Assembly: GCF_002001085.1 (NCBI RefSeq)
Contig: NZ_MUNU01000009.1
Coordinates: 124,001-188,000, forward strand
Origin: Rhodanobacter sp. B05
GTDB lineage: Bacteria > Pseudomonadota > Gammaproteobacteria > Xanthomonadales > Rhodanobacteraceae
DNA: 64,000 nucleotides
Direction of reading: 5' to 3'
Position 1 is the first letter of the stretch. The number at the start of each line of letters is the position of its first letter. The position numbers and the translations under genes are program-made. Below are positions 57,692-64,000 of the stretch, piece after piece. Below the pieces are notes generated by a model. That model had not been told where the DNA came from, did no database searches, and saw only the letters and a list, made by a program, of their open reading frames with translations.

Positions 57692-58462
57692 ATGCGTCGT
57701 CTCGCTCTTGCCGCGCTGCTGCTCGCCCCGCTCACTGTTTTCGCCTCGCCCTGCAAGTTCGAGGCGCCGCGCAACCTCCAGCTCGACCTGGCCGGCGTGA
57801 AGTCGGTGCAGATCGACGTGCACAGCCAGGACCTGCACCTCGTCGGCAGCGACAGCAACAAGGGGCTGAACCTCACCGGGCGGGCCTGCGCCTCGGACAA
57901 ATCGGCGCTGGAGCAGTTGCAGGTCACTCAGCATCGCGAGGGCGACCAGCTGCGGCTCGATATCGGCGGCAACGGCCACTTCTCGTTCAACCTGTTCGGC
58001 AGTTCCTATGCCAATCTCGAAGTCACCGTGCAACTGCCCGCCAGCATGCCGGTGAACGTGAACGTGGGCTCCGGCGACGCCGATGTGCACGGCTTGCAGC
58101 AGTTGCAAAGCATCGTGGGCTCGGGCGATCTGCATGTGCGCCAGGTCGCCGGCAAGTTCTCCACCAGCGTGGGCTCGGGTGATGTCGACGCCACCGATGT
58201 CGGCAGCCTTGAGGTGGGTTCGGTGGGTTCGGGCGACCTCAAGGCGTCGGGCATCAAGGGTGACGCCAGGGTCGGCAGTGTCGGTTCGGGCGATGTCACC
58301 CTGCGCCAGGTGGGCGGCAACGTGAATGCCGGCACGCTGGGTTCGGGCGACTTCACGGTCAACGACGTGACAGGTGATTTCACGCTCGGTGCCAAGGGCA
58401 GTGGCGACGTCAACCACTCGGGCGTGAAGGGCAAGGTCAGCGTGCCGCATGACGACGATTGA
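57692..58462 (+). CDS. GSGD-repeat periplasmic protein (DUF4097/DUF2807-like beta-helix)
   Basis: A 256-residue protein with a signal peptide (MRRLALAALLLAPLTVFASP). From about residue 125 it carries seven VGSGD or similar units roughly every 15-25 residues (VGSGDADVHG, VGSGDLHVRQ, VGSGDVDATD, VGSGDLKASG, VGSGDVTLRQ, LGSGDFTVND, KGSGDVNHSG). Such repeats build a stacked beta-solenoid, as in DUF2807/DUF4097 proteins. The first part contains a possible disulfide (C-K-F ... G-R-A-C). Role unknown; a surface or envelope-stress role is a guess. Confidence 0.75.
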   Translation: MRRLALAALLLAPLTVFASPCKFEAPRNLQLDLAGVKSVQIDVHSQDLHLVGSDSNKGLNLTGRACASDKSALEQLQVTQHREGDQLRLDIGGNGHFSFNLFGSSYANLEVTVQLPASMPVNVNVGSGDADVHGLQQLQSIVGSGDLHVRQVAGKFSTSVGSGDVDATDVGSLEVGSVGSGDLKASGIKGDARVGSVGSGDVTLRQVGGNVNAGTLGSGDFTVNDVTGDFTLGAKGSGDVNHSGVKGKVSVPHDDD

Positions 58463-58471
58463 TCGTCGCGG

Positions 58472-59605
58472 TCAGCCCAGCCAGCGCCACGTCATGTAAA
58501 CCAGTGGCGCGCAGATCAGCAGAAACGGTACCGATACCCGATGCAGCAGCCGCAAGCCGTTCGGCTGTTTCGCCAGACGCAGGGCGATCAGGTTCGCCAG
58601 CGAACCGATCGCCACGCCGAAGCCGCCCACGTTCACCGCCACCGCCAGCGCGATCGGGTCCGGTGCGCGCTCCAGCAGCAGCACCGTTGCCGGCACGTTG
58701 CTGATCAGTTGCGCGGCGACGATGCCGCTGGCGTACAGGGTCAGCGGCTGGTTGAAGTCGAGTCGACCGAGCGTCTGCTGCACCAGTGGCAGCTCGGCGC
58801 CGTGGCCCAGGCCGAGGAAGATCGCGGCGAACGTGAGCAGCAGCAGCCAGTCGATCCGCGCCAGGCTCGCGCGCGCCAGCAGCGCGAACAGCACCAGCAG
58901 CAAGCCTGCGCCCAGTGGCGCCTGGCCGTACTCCATCAGCAGCACCATGCCGACCAGGGCGGCCATCGAGCACGCGCCGAGACGGGTCGATGTCACCGCG
59001 CCGTCGATCCGTTCCGGCGTCAGCGCCACGCGGTCGTTTGGCAACCACAGCCAGGTGAACGCCGCGACCAGCGCAAGCATCATCGCTGCCGCTGGCAGCA
59101 TCGCCGCGACGAAATGCAGGAACGGCAGTTGCGAGTGCTGCCACAGCAACAGGTTCTGCGGGTTGCCGATCGGGCTCAGGGTGGAACCCGCATTCACCGC
59201 CAGCGCTTCCAGCACCACCATGCGCAGCACCGGCAGGTTGGAGACGCTGCCGATTGCCAGCGTCAGCGGCACGATCAGGAACAGGCTGACGTCGTTGGTC
59301 AGCACCATCGACAGCAGCGCCGTCGCCGCGACCAGCAGCAGGCCCAGGCTGCGCAACGAATGCGCGCGCGCCACCAGGACCACCGCCGCATGCTGCACCA
59401 GGCCGCTGTCGCGGATGCCCTGGATCGCGATCAGCAGGCCGGTCAGGCCCGCCAGCGTGGGCAACTGCAGCCAGCGCCGGTAGTCGCTGGCGGGGCGCGG
59501 ATCGAGCACGGCAAGTAGCAGCGCCAGCAGCGCGAAAACCAGCAGCAGCCATTCGTTCCGCAGCCGCGGAACCCAGCCGGGCGGCTTTTGCCTGGGCGGG
59601 TTCAT
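58472..59605 (-). CDS. SLC13/CitT-family anion permease
   Basis: A 377-residue membrane protein with about ten helices. The first half has the ion-transporter signature NAGSTLSPIGNPQNLLLWQH and the second the mirrored region NVGGFGVAIGSLANLIALRL, the inverted-repeat hairpins of the ArsB/NhaD/SLC13 superfamily. Substrate is unclear: dicarboxylates, sulfate or arsenite are family options. It is convergent with the GSGD-repeat gene (9 nt apart). Confidence 0.8.
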   Translation of the reverse strand: MNPPRQKPPGWVPRLRNEWLLLVFALLALLLAVLDPRPASDYRRWLQLPTLAGLTGLLIAIQGIRDSGLVQHAAVVLVARAHSLRSLGLLLVAATALLSMVLTNDVSLFLIVPLTLAIGSVSNLPVLRMVVLEALAVNAGSTLSPIGNPQNLLLWQHSQLPFLHFVAAMLPAAAMMLALVAAFTWLWLPNDRVALTPERIDGAVTSTRLGACSMAALVGMVLLMEYGQAPLGAGLLLVLFALLARASLARIDWLLLLTFAAIFLGLGHGAELPLVQQTLGRLDFNQPLTLYASGIVAAQLISNVPATVLLLERAPDPIALAVAVNVGGFGVAIGSLANLIALRLAKQPNGLRLLHRVSVPFLLICAPLVYMTWRWLG

Positions 59606-59662
59606 GGTTTCAACGCGGGCCCGGAAAACACGTCATCGTCCAGTGCGCCGGGTGGCCTGGCA

Positions 59663-60157
59663 TCACCAGCGCGCCAGCAGCATCAGCATGCCGGGGATCC
59701 AGCAGGTGACGATGCCCACGACCACCGTGTACGGCGCGAGGAAGCGCTTCACGCGCAGGCCGGTGCAGGAGTCGATGAAGAACAGCAACCACAGGCTCGA
59801 CCAGATCAGCCAGATGGCGGCCATGCGCAGATCGCCGAGGCGGTACGCATCCCAGCTCAGCGGCAGCGCGGTGATCGCGACGAACAGGCAGTACCAGCCC
59901 AGTCCGCGGCCATCCAGCTTGAACCAGTGCACGGCGGCCACGTACAGATAGGTGAAGGCGAACAGCAGGCCCGAACCCACGGCGAGAAAGTCCGCCGGCG
60001 TGGAAGCCTGGATGGCGCCCAGCGCCGCCGCGAATGCCGAGAGGCTGCCGACCAGCAGGTTGAGTACCGCGGCCTCCTTCGCCTCGATGCGCCCGGCGAG
60101 GGTCAGTCCGTTGACGATCAGGATGACACCGACAAAAAGCAGGACGACGCCGAGCAT
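59663..60157 (-). CDS. AmiS/UreI-family urea/amide channel
   Basis: A 164-residue membrane protein with six helices. It begins MLGVVLLFVGVILIVNGLTL and has RIEAKEAAVLNLLVGSLSAF, LLFAFTYLYVAAVHWFKLDG and RGLGWYCLFVAITALPLSWD, all typical of AmiS/UreI. UreI is a proton-gated urea channel and AmiS a short-chain amide channel. No urease, amidase or ureC gene is nearby, so its permeant is unknown. It lies upstream of the SLC13 gene on the same strand. Confidence 0.85.
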   Translation of the reverse strand: MLGVVLLFVGVILIVNGLTLAGRIEAKEAAVLNLLVGSLSAFAAALGAIQASTPADFLAVGSGLLFAFTYLYVAAVHWFKLDGRGLGWYCLFVAITALPLSWDAYRLGDLRMAAIWLIWSSLWLLFFIDSCTGLRVKRFLAPYTVVVGIVTCWIPGMLMLLARW

Positions 60158-60252
60158 GGGCGAACTCTCATGAGTGGACGGATGGACGTGTGATGCCGCG
60201 GCGGCCAGTCTCGCATGGCCTCGCCGCGGAGGCGATGATCGCGGCGCGGCCC

Positions 60253-62736
60253 TCAGCCCTCGCGCAACAACCGCATCGGCGGCGTGCGGCTGACCTTGCG
60301 GGTGCCGGCCAGGCCCAGCAGCATCACCACCAGTGCCGCGCCGACGGCGCCGCCGAGCAGCGGCCACAACGGCGGCACGAAGTGCTCGATATGGAACACC
60401 GCATGGCCCAGCCACAGTCCGGCACCGGCCGCGCCGAGCGCGGCGGTGAGGCCGGCGACCAGGCCGAGCAAGGCGAACTCGCAGGCCGCGGCCACGCGCA
60501 ACTGCGCACGGCGCGCGCCCAGCGTGCGCAACAGCGCCGCTTCATGGCGGCGTTCGGCGGCACTGGCGGCGAGCGACGCGGCCAGCACCAGCGCGCCGGC
60601 CAGCAGGCTGAAGCCTAGGATCCAGCGCACCGCATTGCCGACCCGGTCCACAATTTCGCGCACGCGGTCGAGCAGCGCATCGACGTCGACCAGGCTGAGG
60701 TTGCCGTAATCGCGCGACAGCTGTGCCAGCGCCTCGGCATGCCCGCCGGACAGGTGGAAGCTGGCCAGCCAGGTGTGCGGCAGCTCGCTCGCATGCACCG
60801 GGTCCAGCAGCAGGAAGAAGTTGACCCGGAACGAGCTCCAGTCGACCTTGCGCACGCTGCCGACGGTGGCCTGGATGTCGCGCTCGCCGACGTGGAAGGT
60901 CAGCGTGTCGCCCAGCTTCAGCGCAAACATGTCGCGCCACATGGTGTCGATCGAAACCTCCGCGTGCGCCGGCGCAGGCCCGGCCCAGCGACCGGCGATC
61001 ACCTCGTTGGCTGGCGGCAGCTGGCCGGCCCAGGACAGCCGCAACTGCCGGTCTGCCCAGTCGTTGGCGCGGGCGTCGTCGAAATGGAGTCGGTCGATCG
61101 GCTGGCCGTTGATCGCCGTGAGCTTGCCGACCGCCAGCGGCGCCATGTTGAGCTGGTCGGCACCGATGCGCTGCAGTGCCTGCGCGAAGCCGGCGCGCTG
61201 GTCGTCCTGCAGGTTCAGCGCGAACCAGTTCGGCGTGTCGGCCGGCAACTCCTGGCGCCAGCCCTGCAGCAGCGACGGCGCCACGATCGCCAGCAATAGC
61301 AGGGCGCACAGACCAAGGCTCAACGAGGTGGCCTGGATCACGCTCAACATGCGGCGCCGCGCCAGCGCGGCCAGCCCCAGGCGCAATGCAGGGTGTGCGC
61401 CGGGAGCCACGCGTCGTGCCAGCCACAACAGCAGCAGCGCCAGCAGCGCCGCGATCGCCGCCACGCCGATGAGGCTGGCGGCGAGGATGCCGGCGAGCTT
61501 GAGCGAGCTGCTCTGGCTCCAGATCAGCAGCAGCGCCACCAGCAGCGGGATCAGGTACAACGCGTCGAAACGGCGCGCGCGCCGGGTCATGCTCTGGCGG
61601 AACACCGCCACCGGCGACACCTCGGCCAGCCGCGCCAGCGGCGGCAGCGCGAACCCAACCAGCACCGCCAAGCCCATCGCGGCGGCGGCGAGCGCGGGCG
61701 CCAGCGGCAGCGAGGTAGGCACGTTGCCGAACAATTGGCTGGCCAGCAGCCATGCCAGTTGCGCCAGGCCGAGCGCCAGCAGCATGCCGAGCGCTGCGGC
61801 CGGCACCGCTAGTGCGCCCAGCGTGCCCAGCAGCAGGCCAAGCACGCGCCGTCGCGAGGTGCCGAGCGCACGCAGCAAGGCCACCTCGGTGCTCTTGCGC
61901 CGCGCGTAGCGCTGCGCGGACAGGGCGATGGCGATGCCGGCGAGCAGCGCGGACAGCAACGCCGTCAGGCGCAGGAACGCACCGGCGCGATCGAACGCGC
62001 TGCGCATGCGTTCCTGCGTCTGTTCCGGCGTGATCAGCTGGGCGCCCTGCGGCAGCGTGGCGATCCGGGCCCAGTCGCGCCAGCGCTGCACGTCTGCCGG
62101 CGAACCGGCCAGCAGCAGGCGATGCCGCGCGCGACTGCCCACCCCGAGCAGACCGGCGGCCTCGGCGTCGACCAGGCTCATCATCGCCCGCGGCGCCAGC
62201 GCCAGCAGCTCGCCGCCGTCGGGTTGGCGCATCAATTCGGCGGCGATGGTCAGCTCACGTCCGCCCAACTGCAAGCGGTCGCCCACCTTCAGGCCCAGCG
62301 CCACCAGGGCCCGATGATCGAGATAGACGGTACCCGGCGGTGCGCCGTGTCCGATGCGCTGGCGACCCGCCGCATCGGCCAGTTCCAGCGTGCCGCGCAA
62401 CGGGTACTGCGCATCGGTGGCTTCCACGTCGAGCAACTGGGCCTGCTGGTGCGCGAACGCCACGCTGGGGAAACCTGCCGTGCGGGTGATCGCCAGACCA
62501 TCCTGTCGCGCCTTGACGGCGAAGCTGTCGGGCAGGGCTTGCGGCGAACCGATGCCGATATCGCCACCGATCAATTCCGCGGCACTGGCCAGCATGCCGC
62601 GTTCGATTCGCGTGGCGAGCGTGGCCACCACGCCCAGTGCGACCACCGCCAGCACCAGCGAAGCCGCCAGTGTGCGCAACTCGGGCAGGTGCCATTCACG
62701 GCGCAGGTTGCGCAGGGCGAGTCGCAGCATCCTCAT
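60253..62736 (-). CDS. ABC transporter permease, YbbP/FtsX-like
   Basis: An 827-residue inner-membrane protein with ten predicted helices in three groups and two large periplasmic domains. It begins [20 protein letters not shown] and has two FtsX-type repeats (RYARRKSTEVALLRALGTSR and ERRHEAALLRTLGARRAQLR). The layout fits E. coli YbbP, partner of the ATPase YbbA and divergent from tesA. The system is thought to act in the envelope, perhaps with lipids; the substrate is unproven. It overlaps the ATPase gene by 4 nt. Confidence 0.88.
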   Translation of the reverse strand: MRMLRLALRNLRREWHLPELRTLAASLVLAVVALGVVATLATRIERGMLASAAELIGGDIGIGSPQALPDSFAVKARQDGLAITRTAGFPSVAFAHQQAQLLDVEATDAQYPLRGTLELADAAGRQRIGHGAPPGTVYLDHRALVALGLKVGDRLQLGGRELTIAAELMRQPDGGELLALAPRAMMSLVDAEAAGLLGVGSRARHRLLLAGSPADVQRWRDWARIATLPQGAQLITPEQTQERMRSAFDRAGAFLRLTALLSALLAGIAIALSAQRYARRKSTEVALLRALGTSRRRVLGLLLGTLGALAVPAAALGMLLALGLAQLAWLLASQLFGNVPTSLPLAPALAAAAMGLAVLVGFALPPLARLAEVSPVAVFRQSMTRRARRFDALYLIPLLVALLLIWSQSSSLKLAGILAASLIGVAAIAALLALLLLWLARRVAPGAHPALRLGLAALARRRMLSVIQATSLSLGLCALLLLAIVAPSLLQGWRQELPADTPNWFALNLQDDQRAGFAQALQRIGADQLNMAPLAVGKLTAINGQPIDRLHFDDARANDWADRQLRLSWAGQLPPANEVIAGRWAGPAPAHAEVSIDTMWRDMFALKLGDTLTFHVGERDIQATVGSVRKVDWSSFRVNFFLLLDPVHASELPHTWLASFHLSGGHAEALAQLSRDYGNLSLVDVDALLDRVREIVDRVGNAVRWILGFSLLAGALVLAASLAASAAERRHEAALLRTLGARRAQLRVAAACEFALLGLVAGLTAALGAAGAGLWLGHAVFHIEHFVPPLWPLLGGAVGAALVVMLLGLAGTRKVSRTPPMRLLREG

Positions 62737-63425
62737 GCGTGGATGCCTGGCACGACACGACCTTCGTCCAGCTCGATCCCGCGCTGGCAGCGCGCGGCCA
62801 GGCTCGCGTCGTGGGTGACCAGCACCAGGGTGGTGTGGTGGTCGCGGTTCAGCGCGAACAACAGGTCGCAGACGTGATGGCCGGTACGCTGGTCGAGGTT
62901 GCCGGTGGGCTCGTCGGCGAACAACACGCACGGGCCGTGCACGAAGGCACGCGCGATCGCCACGCGCTGCTGCTCGCCGCCGGAAAGCTGGGCCGGATAA
63001 TGGCGCCGCCGCGGCGACAGCCCGACCGCGTCGAGTGCCTCGCGGGCGCGACTTCGCGCATCGCTGCTGCCTTCGAGCTCCAGCGGCAGCATCACGTTTT
63101 CTTCGGCGGTCAAGGCGGGCAACAGATGGAACGACTGGAACACGAAGCCGACCAGGCGCCGGCGCAGGTCGGCGCGCGCCTCCTCGTCGAGTCGATGCAG
63201 CGCGTGGCCGTCCAGCGTGATATCTCCCGCATCGGGCGTGTCCAAGCCCGCCAGCAGGCCGAGCAGGGTGGTCTTGCCCGAGCCGGAGGCGCCGACGATG
63301 GCGAAGCTCTCGCCGGCCATGATGTGCAGATCGACGCCGGACAGGATCTCCAGCCTGCCCTCGGGGCCGCGGACCGACTTGCTAACATGGCAGGCTTCGA
63401 GGAGCGGACGGGTAGGGTCATTCAT
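62733..63425 (-). CDS. ABC transporter ATP-binding protein, YbbA-like
   Basis: A 230-residue ATPase of the MacB/LolD class. Walker A is [11 protein letters not shown], the Q-loop [12 protein letters not shown], signature [13 protein letters not shown] and Walker [13 protein letters not shown], followed by [10 protein letters not shown]. It pairs with the YbbP-like permease downstream. Its start codon (63423-63425 on the minus strand) overlaps the tesA start codon, so each gene's promoter must lie inside the other. Confidence 0.93.
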   Translation of the reverse strand: MNDPTRPLLEACHVSKSVRGPEGRLEILSGVDLHIMAGESFAIVGASGSGKTTLLGLLAGLDTPDAGDITLDGHALHRLDEEARADLRRRLVGFVFQSFHLLPALTAEENVMLPLELEGSSDARSRAREALDAVGLSPRRRHYPAQLSGGEQQRVAIARAFVHGPCVLFADEPTGNLDQRTGHHVCDLLFALNRDHHTTLVLVTHDASLAARCQRGIELDEGRVVPGIHA

Positions 63426-64000
63426 GCGTCGATGCCTGTGGTTGCTGGTTTTTCTCTGCGGCATCGGCGGTGCCCAAGCTGCGGTGCCGAAAACCGTCCT
63501 GGTCCTGGGCGACTCCCTGTCCGCCGCGCACAACATCCCGGTCGAGTCCGGCTGGGTGCATCTGCTGGACGTGCGTCTTTCCAACATGGTGCCGAAGTGG
63601 ACGGCGGTCAATGCCAGCATCAGCGGCGAGACCTCCCTGAGCGCGCGCCATCGGCTGCCGGCCCTGCTGCGGGAATACCATCCGGCCGTGCTGGTGATCG
63701 AGCTGGGCGCGAATGACGGCCTGCGCGGCTTGCCGTTGCCGGCGCTGCGCGACAACCTGGCGGCGATGGTCGAGCTGGCACGGCAGCACAAGGCGAAGGT
63801 GTTGTTGCTGGGGATCGAGCTGCCGGTCAACTACGGGCCGCAGTATCGCGACGGCCTGCGCGCGATCTACGCCGACCTGGCGCGCGATCGACATATCGCT
63901 CTGGTGCCGTTTCTGCTTGACGGCATTGCGCTGGATCCGGCGCTGATGCAGGACGATGGCCTGCATCCGGTGGCCAGCGCCGAGCCACGCGTGCTGGACA
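63424..64000 (+). CDS. tesA: Acyl-CoA thioesterase I / lysophospholipase TesA (partial, cut by window end)
   Basis: Periplasmic GDSL-family esterase; 192 codons are visible and the C-terminal end lies outside. The signal peptide [20 protein letters not shown] is followed by TVLVLGDSLSAAHN with the nucleophile Ser, the block-III region VIELGANDGLRGLP, and GLHPVASAEP with the catalytic D-x-x-H near the edge. The divergent tesA/ybbA arrangement matches E. coli. Confidence 0.93.
   Translation, partial: MRRCLWLLVFLCGIGGAQAAVPKTVLVLGDSLSAAHNIPVESGWVHLLDVRLSNMVPKWTAVNASISGETSLSARHRLPALLREYHPAVLVIELGANDGLRGLPLPALRDNLAAMVELARQHKAKVLLLGIELPVNYGPQYRDGLRAIYADLARDRHIALVPFLLDGIALDPALMQDDGLHPVASAEPRVLD

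Overview
The window is 64 kb of GC-rich, gene-dense bacterial chromosome with no phage, plasmid, IS or CRISPR signature. Gene content and order point to a gammaproteobacterium of the Xanthomonadales, most likely Rhodanobacteraceae (Rhodanobacter/Dyella-like). The reasons are the block proC-pilT-pilU ... pyrB-ruvX-yqgE-tonB-gshB-pilGHIJ-chpABC, which parallels Pseudomonas aeruginosa but lacks pilK, the Xanthomonad-type small H-NS, and GTAG-headed REP palindromes. The family-level assignment is an inference.

Layout. 1-3222: a sigma-54 response regulator and its histidine kinase, with a small secreted protein between them. 3223-16511: a phosphate-starvation island: phoU-pstB-pstA-pstC-pstS, a phosphate-selective porin, ppk, a PAP2 phosphatase overlapping a GT4 glycosyltransferase, phoR and phoB. 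Five promoter-like sites here share one layout: a two-half Pho box, exactly 10 bp, then a -10 hexamer (TCCAAT, TCCAAT, TCCAGT, GACAAT, TGCCAT). They lie before pstS, the porin, ppk and phoB, and before an unannotated ~100-nt transcript (about 14318-14419). That RNA would have two C-rich stem-loops and an intrinsic terminator, and is the best candidate for an undescribed element. 16640-19334: stomatin/NfeD pair and a ThrE-type exporter. 19439-29432: housekeeping genes (hns, proS, pssA, a probable holD, rimI, valS, yggT, proC). 29801-32151: pilT and pilU. 32232-38664: a BON protein, a large lipoprotein, then pyrB, ruvX, yqgE, tonB and gshB. 39032-50904: the Pil-Chp chemosensory operon controlling type IV pili. 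51023-64000: rsmE, bioA, a GspN-like protein, two IMPase-family phosphatases, nudE, mazG, a GSGD-repeat envelope protein, an SLC13 permease, an AmiS/UreI channel, a YbbAP-type ABC system, and the start of tesA at the right edge.

How the genes work together. The Pho island senses (PhoR/PhoB/PhoU), imports (porin, PstSCAB) and stores (Ppk) phosphate. It may also remodel lipids (PAP2 plus glycosyltransferase) and silence mRNAs through the candidate sRNA. The pil-chp block couples a receptor (PilJ), adaptors (PilI, ChpC), a giant hybrid kinase (ChpA) and response regulators (PilG, PilH) to the retraction motors PilT/PilU. Its methylation arm looks disabled: pilK is absent and ChpB lacks the catalytic serine.

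Decay and repeats. Two gene remnants are visible (RNase T, HemE C-terminus). Short palindromic repeats sit between pst genes, beside mazG and, in frame, inside valS.
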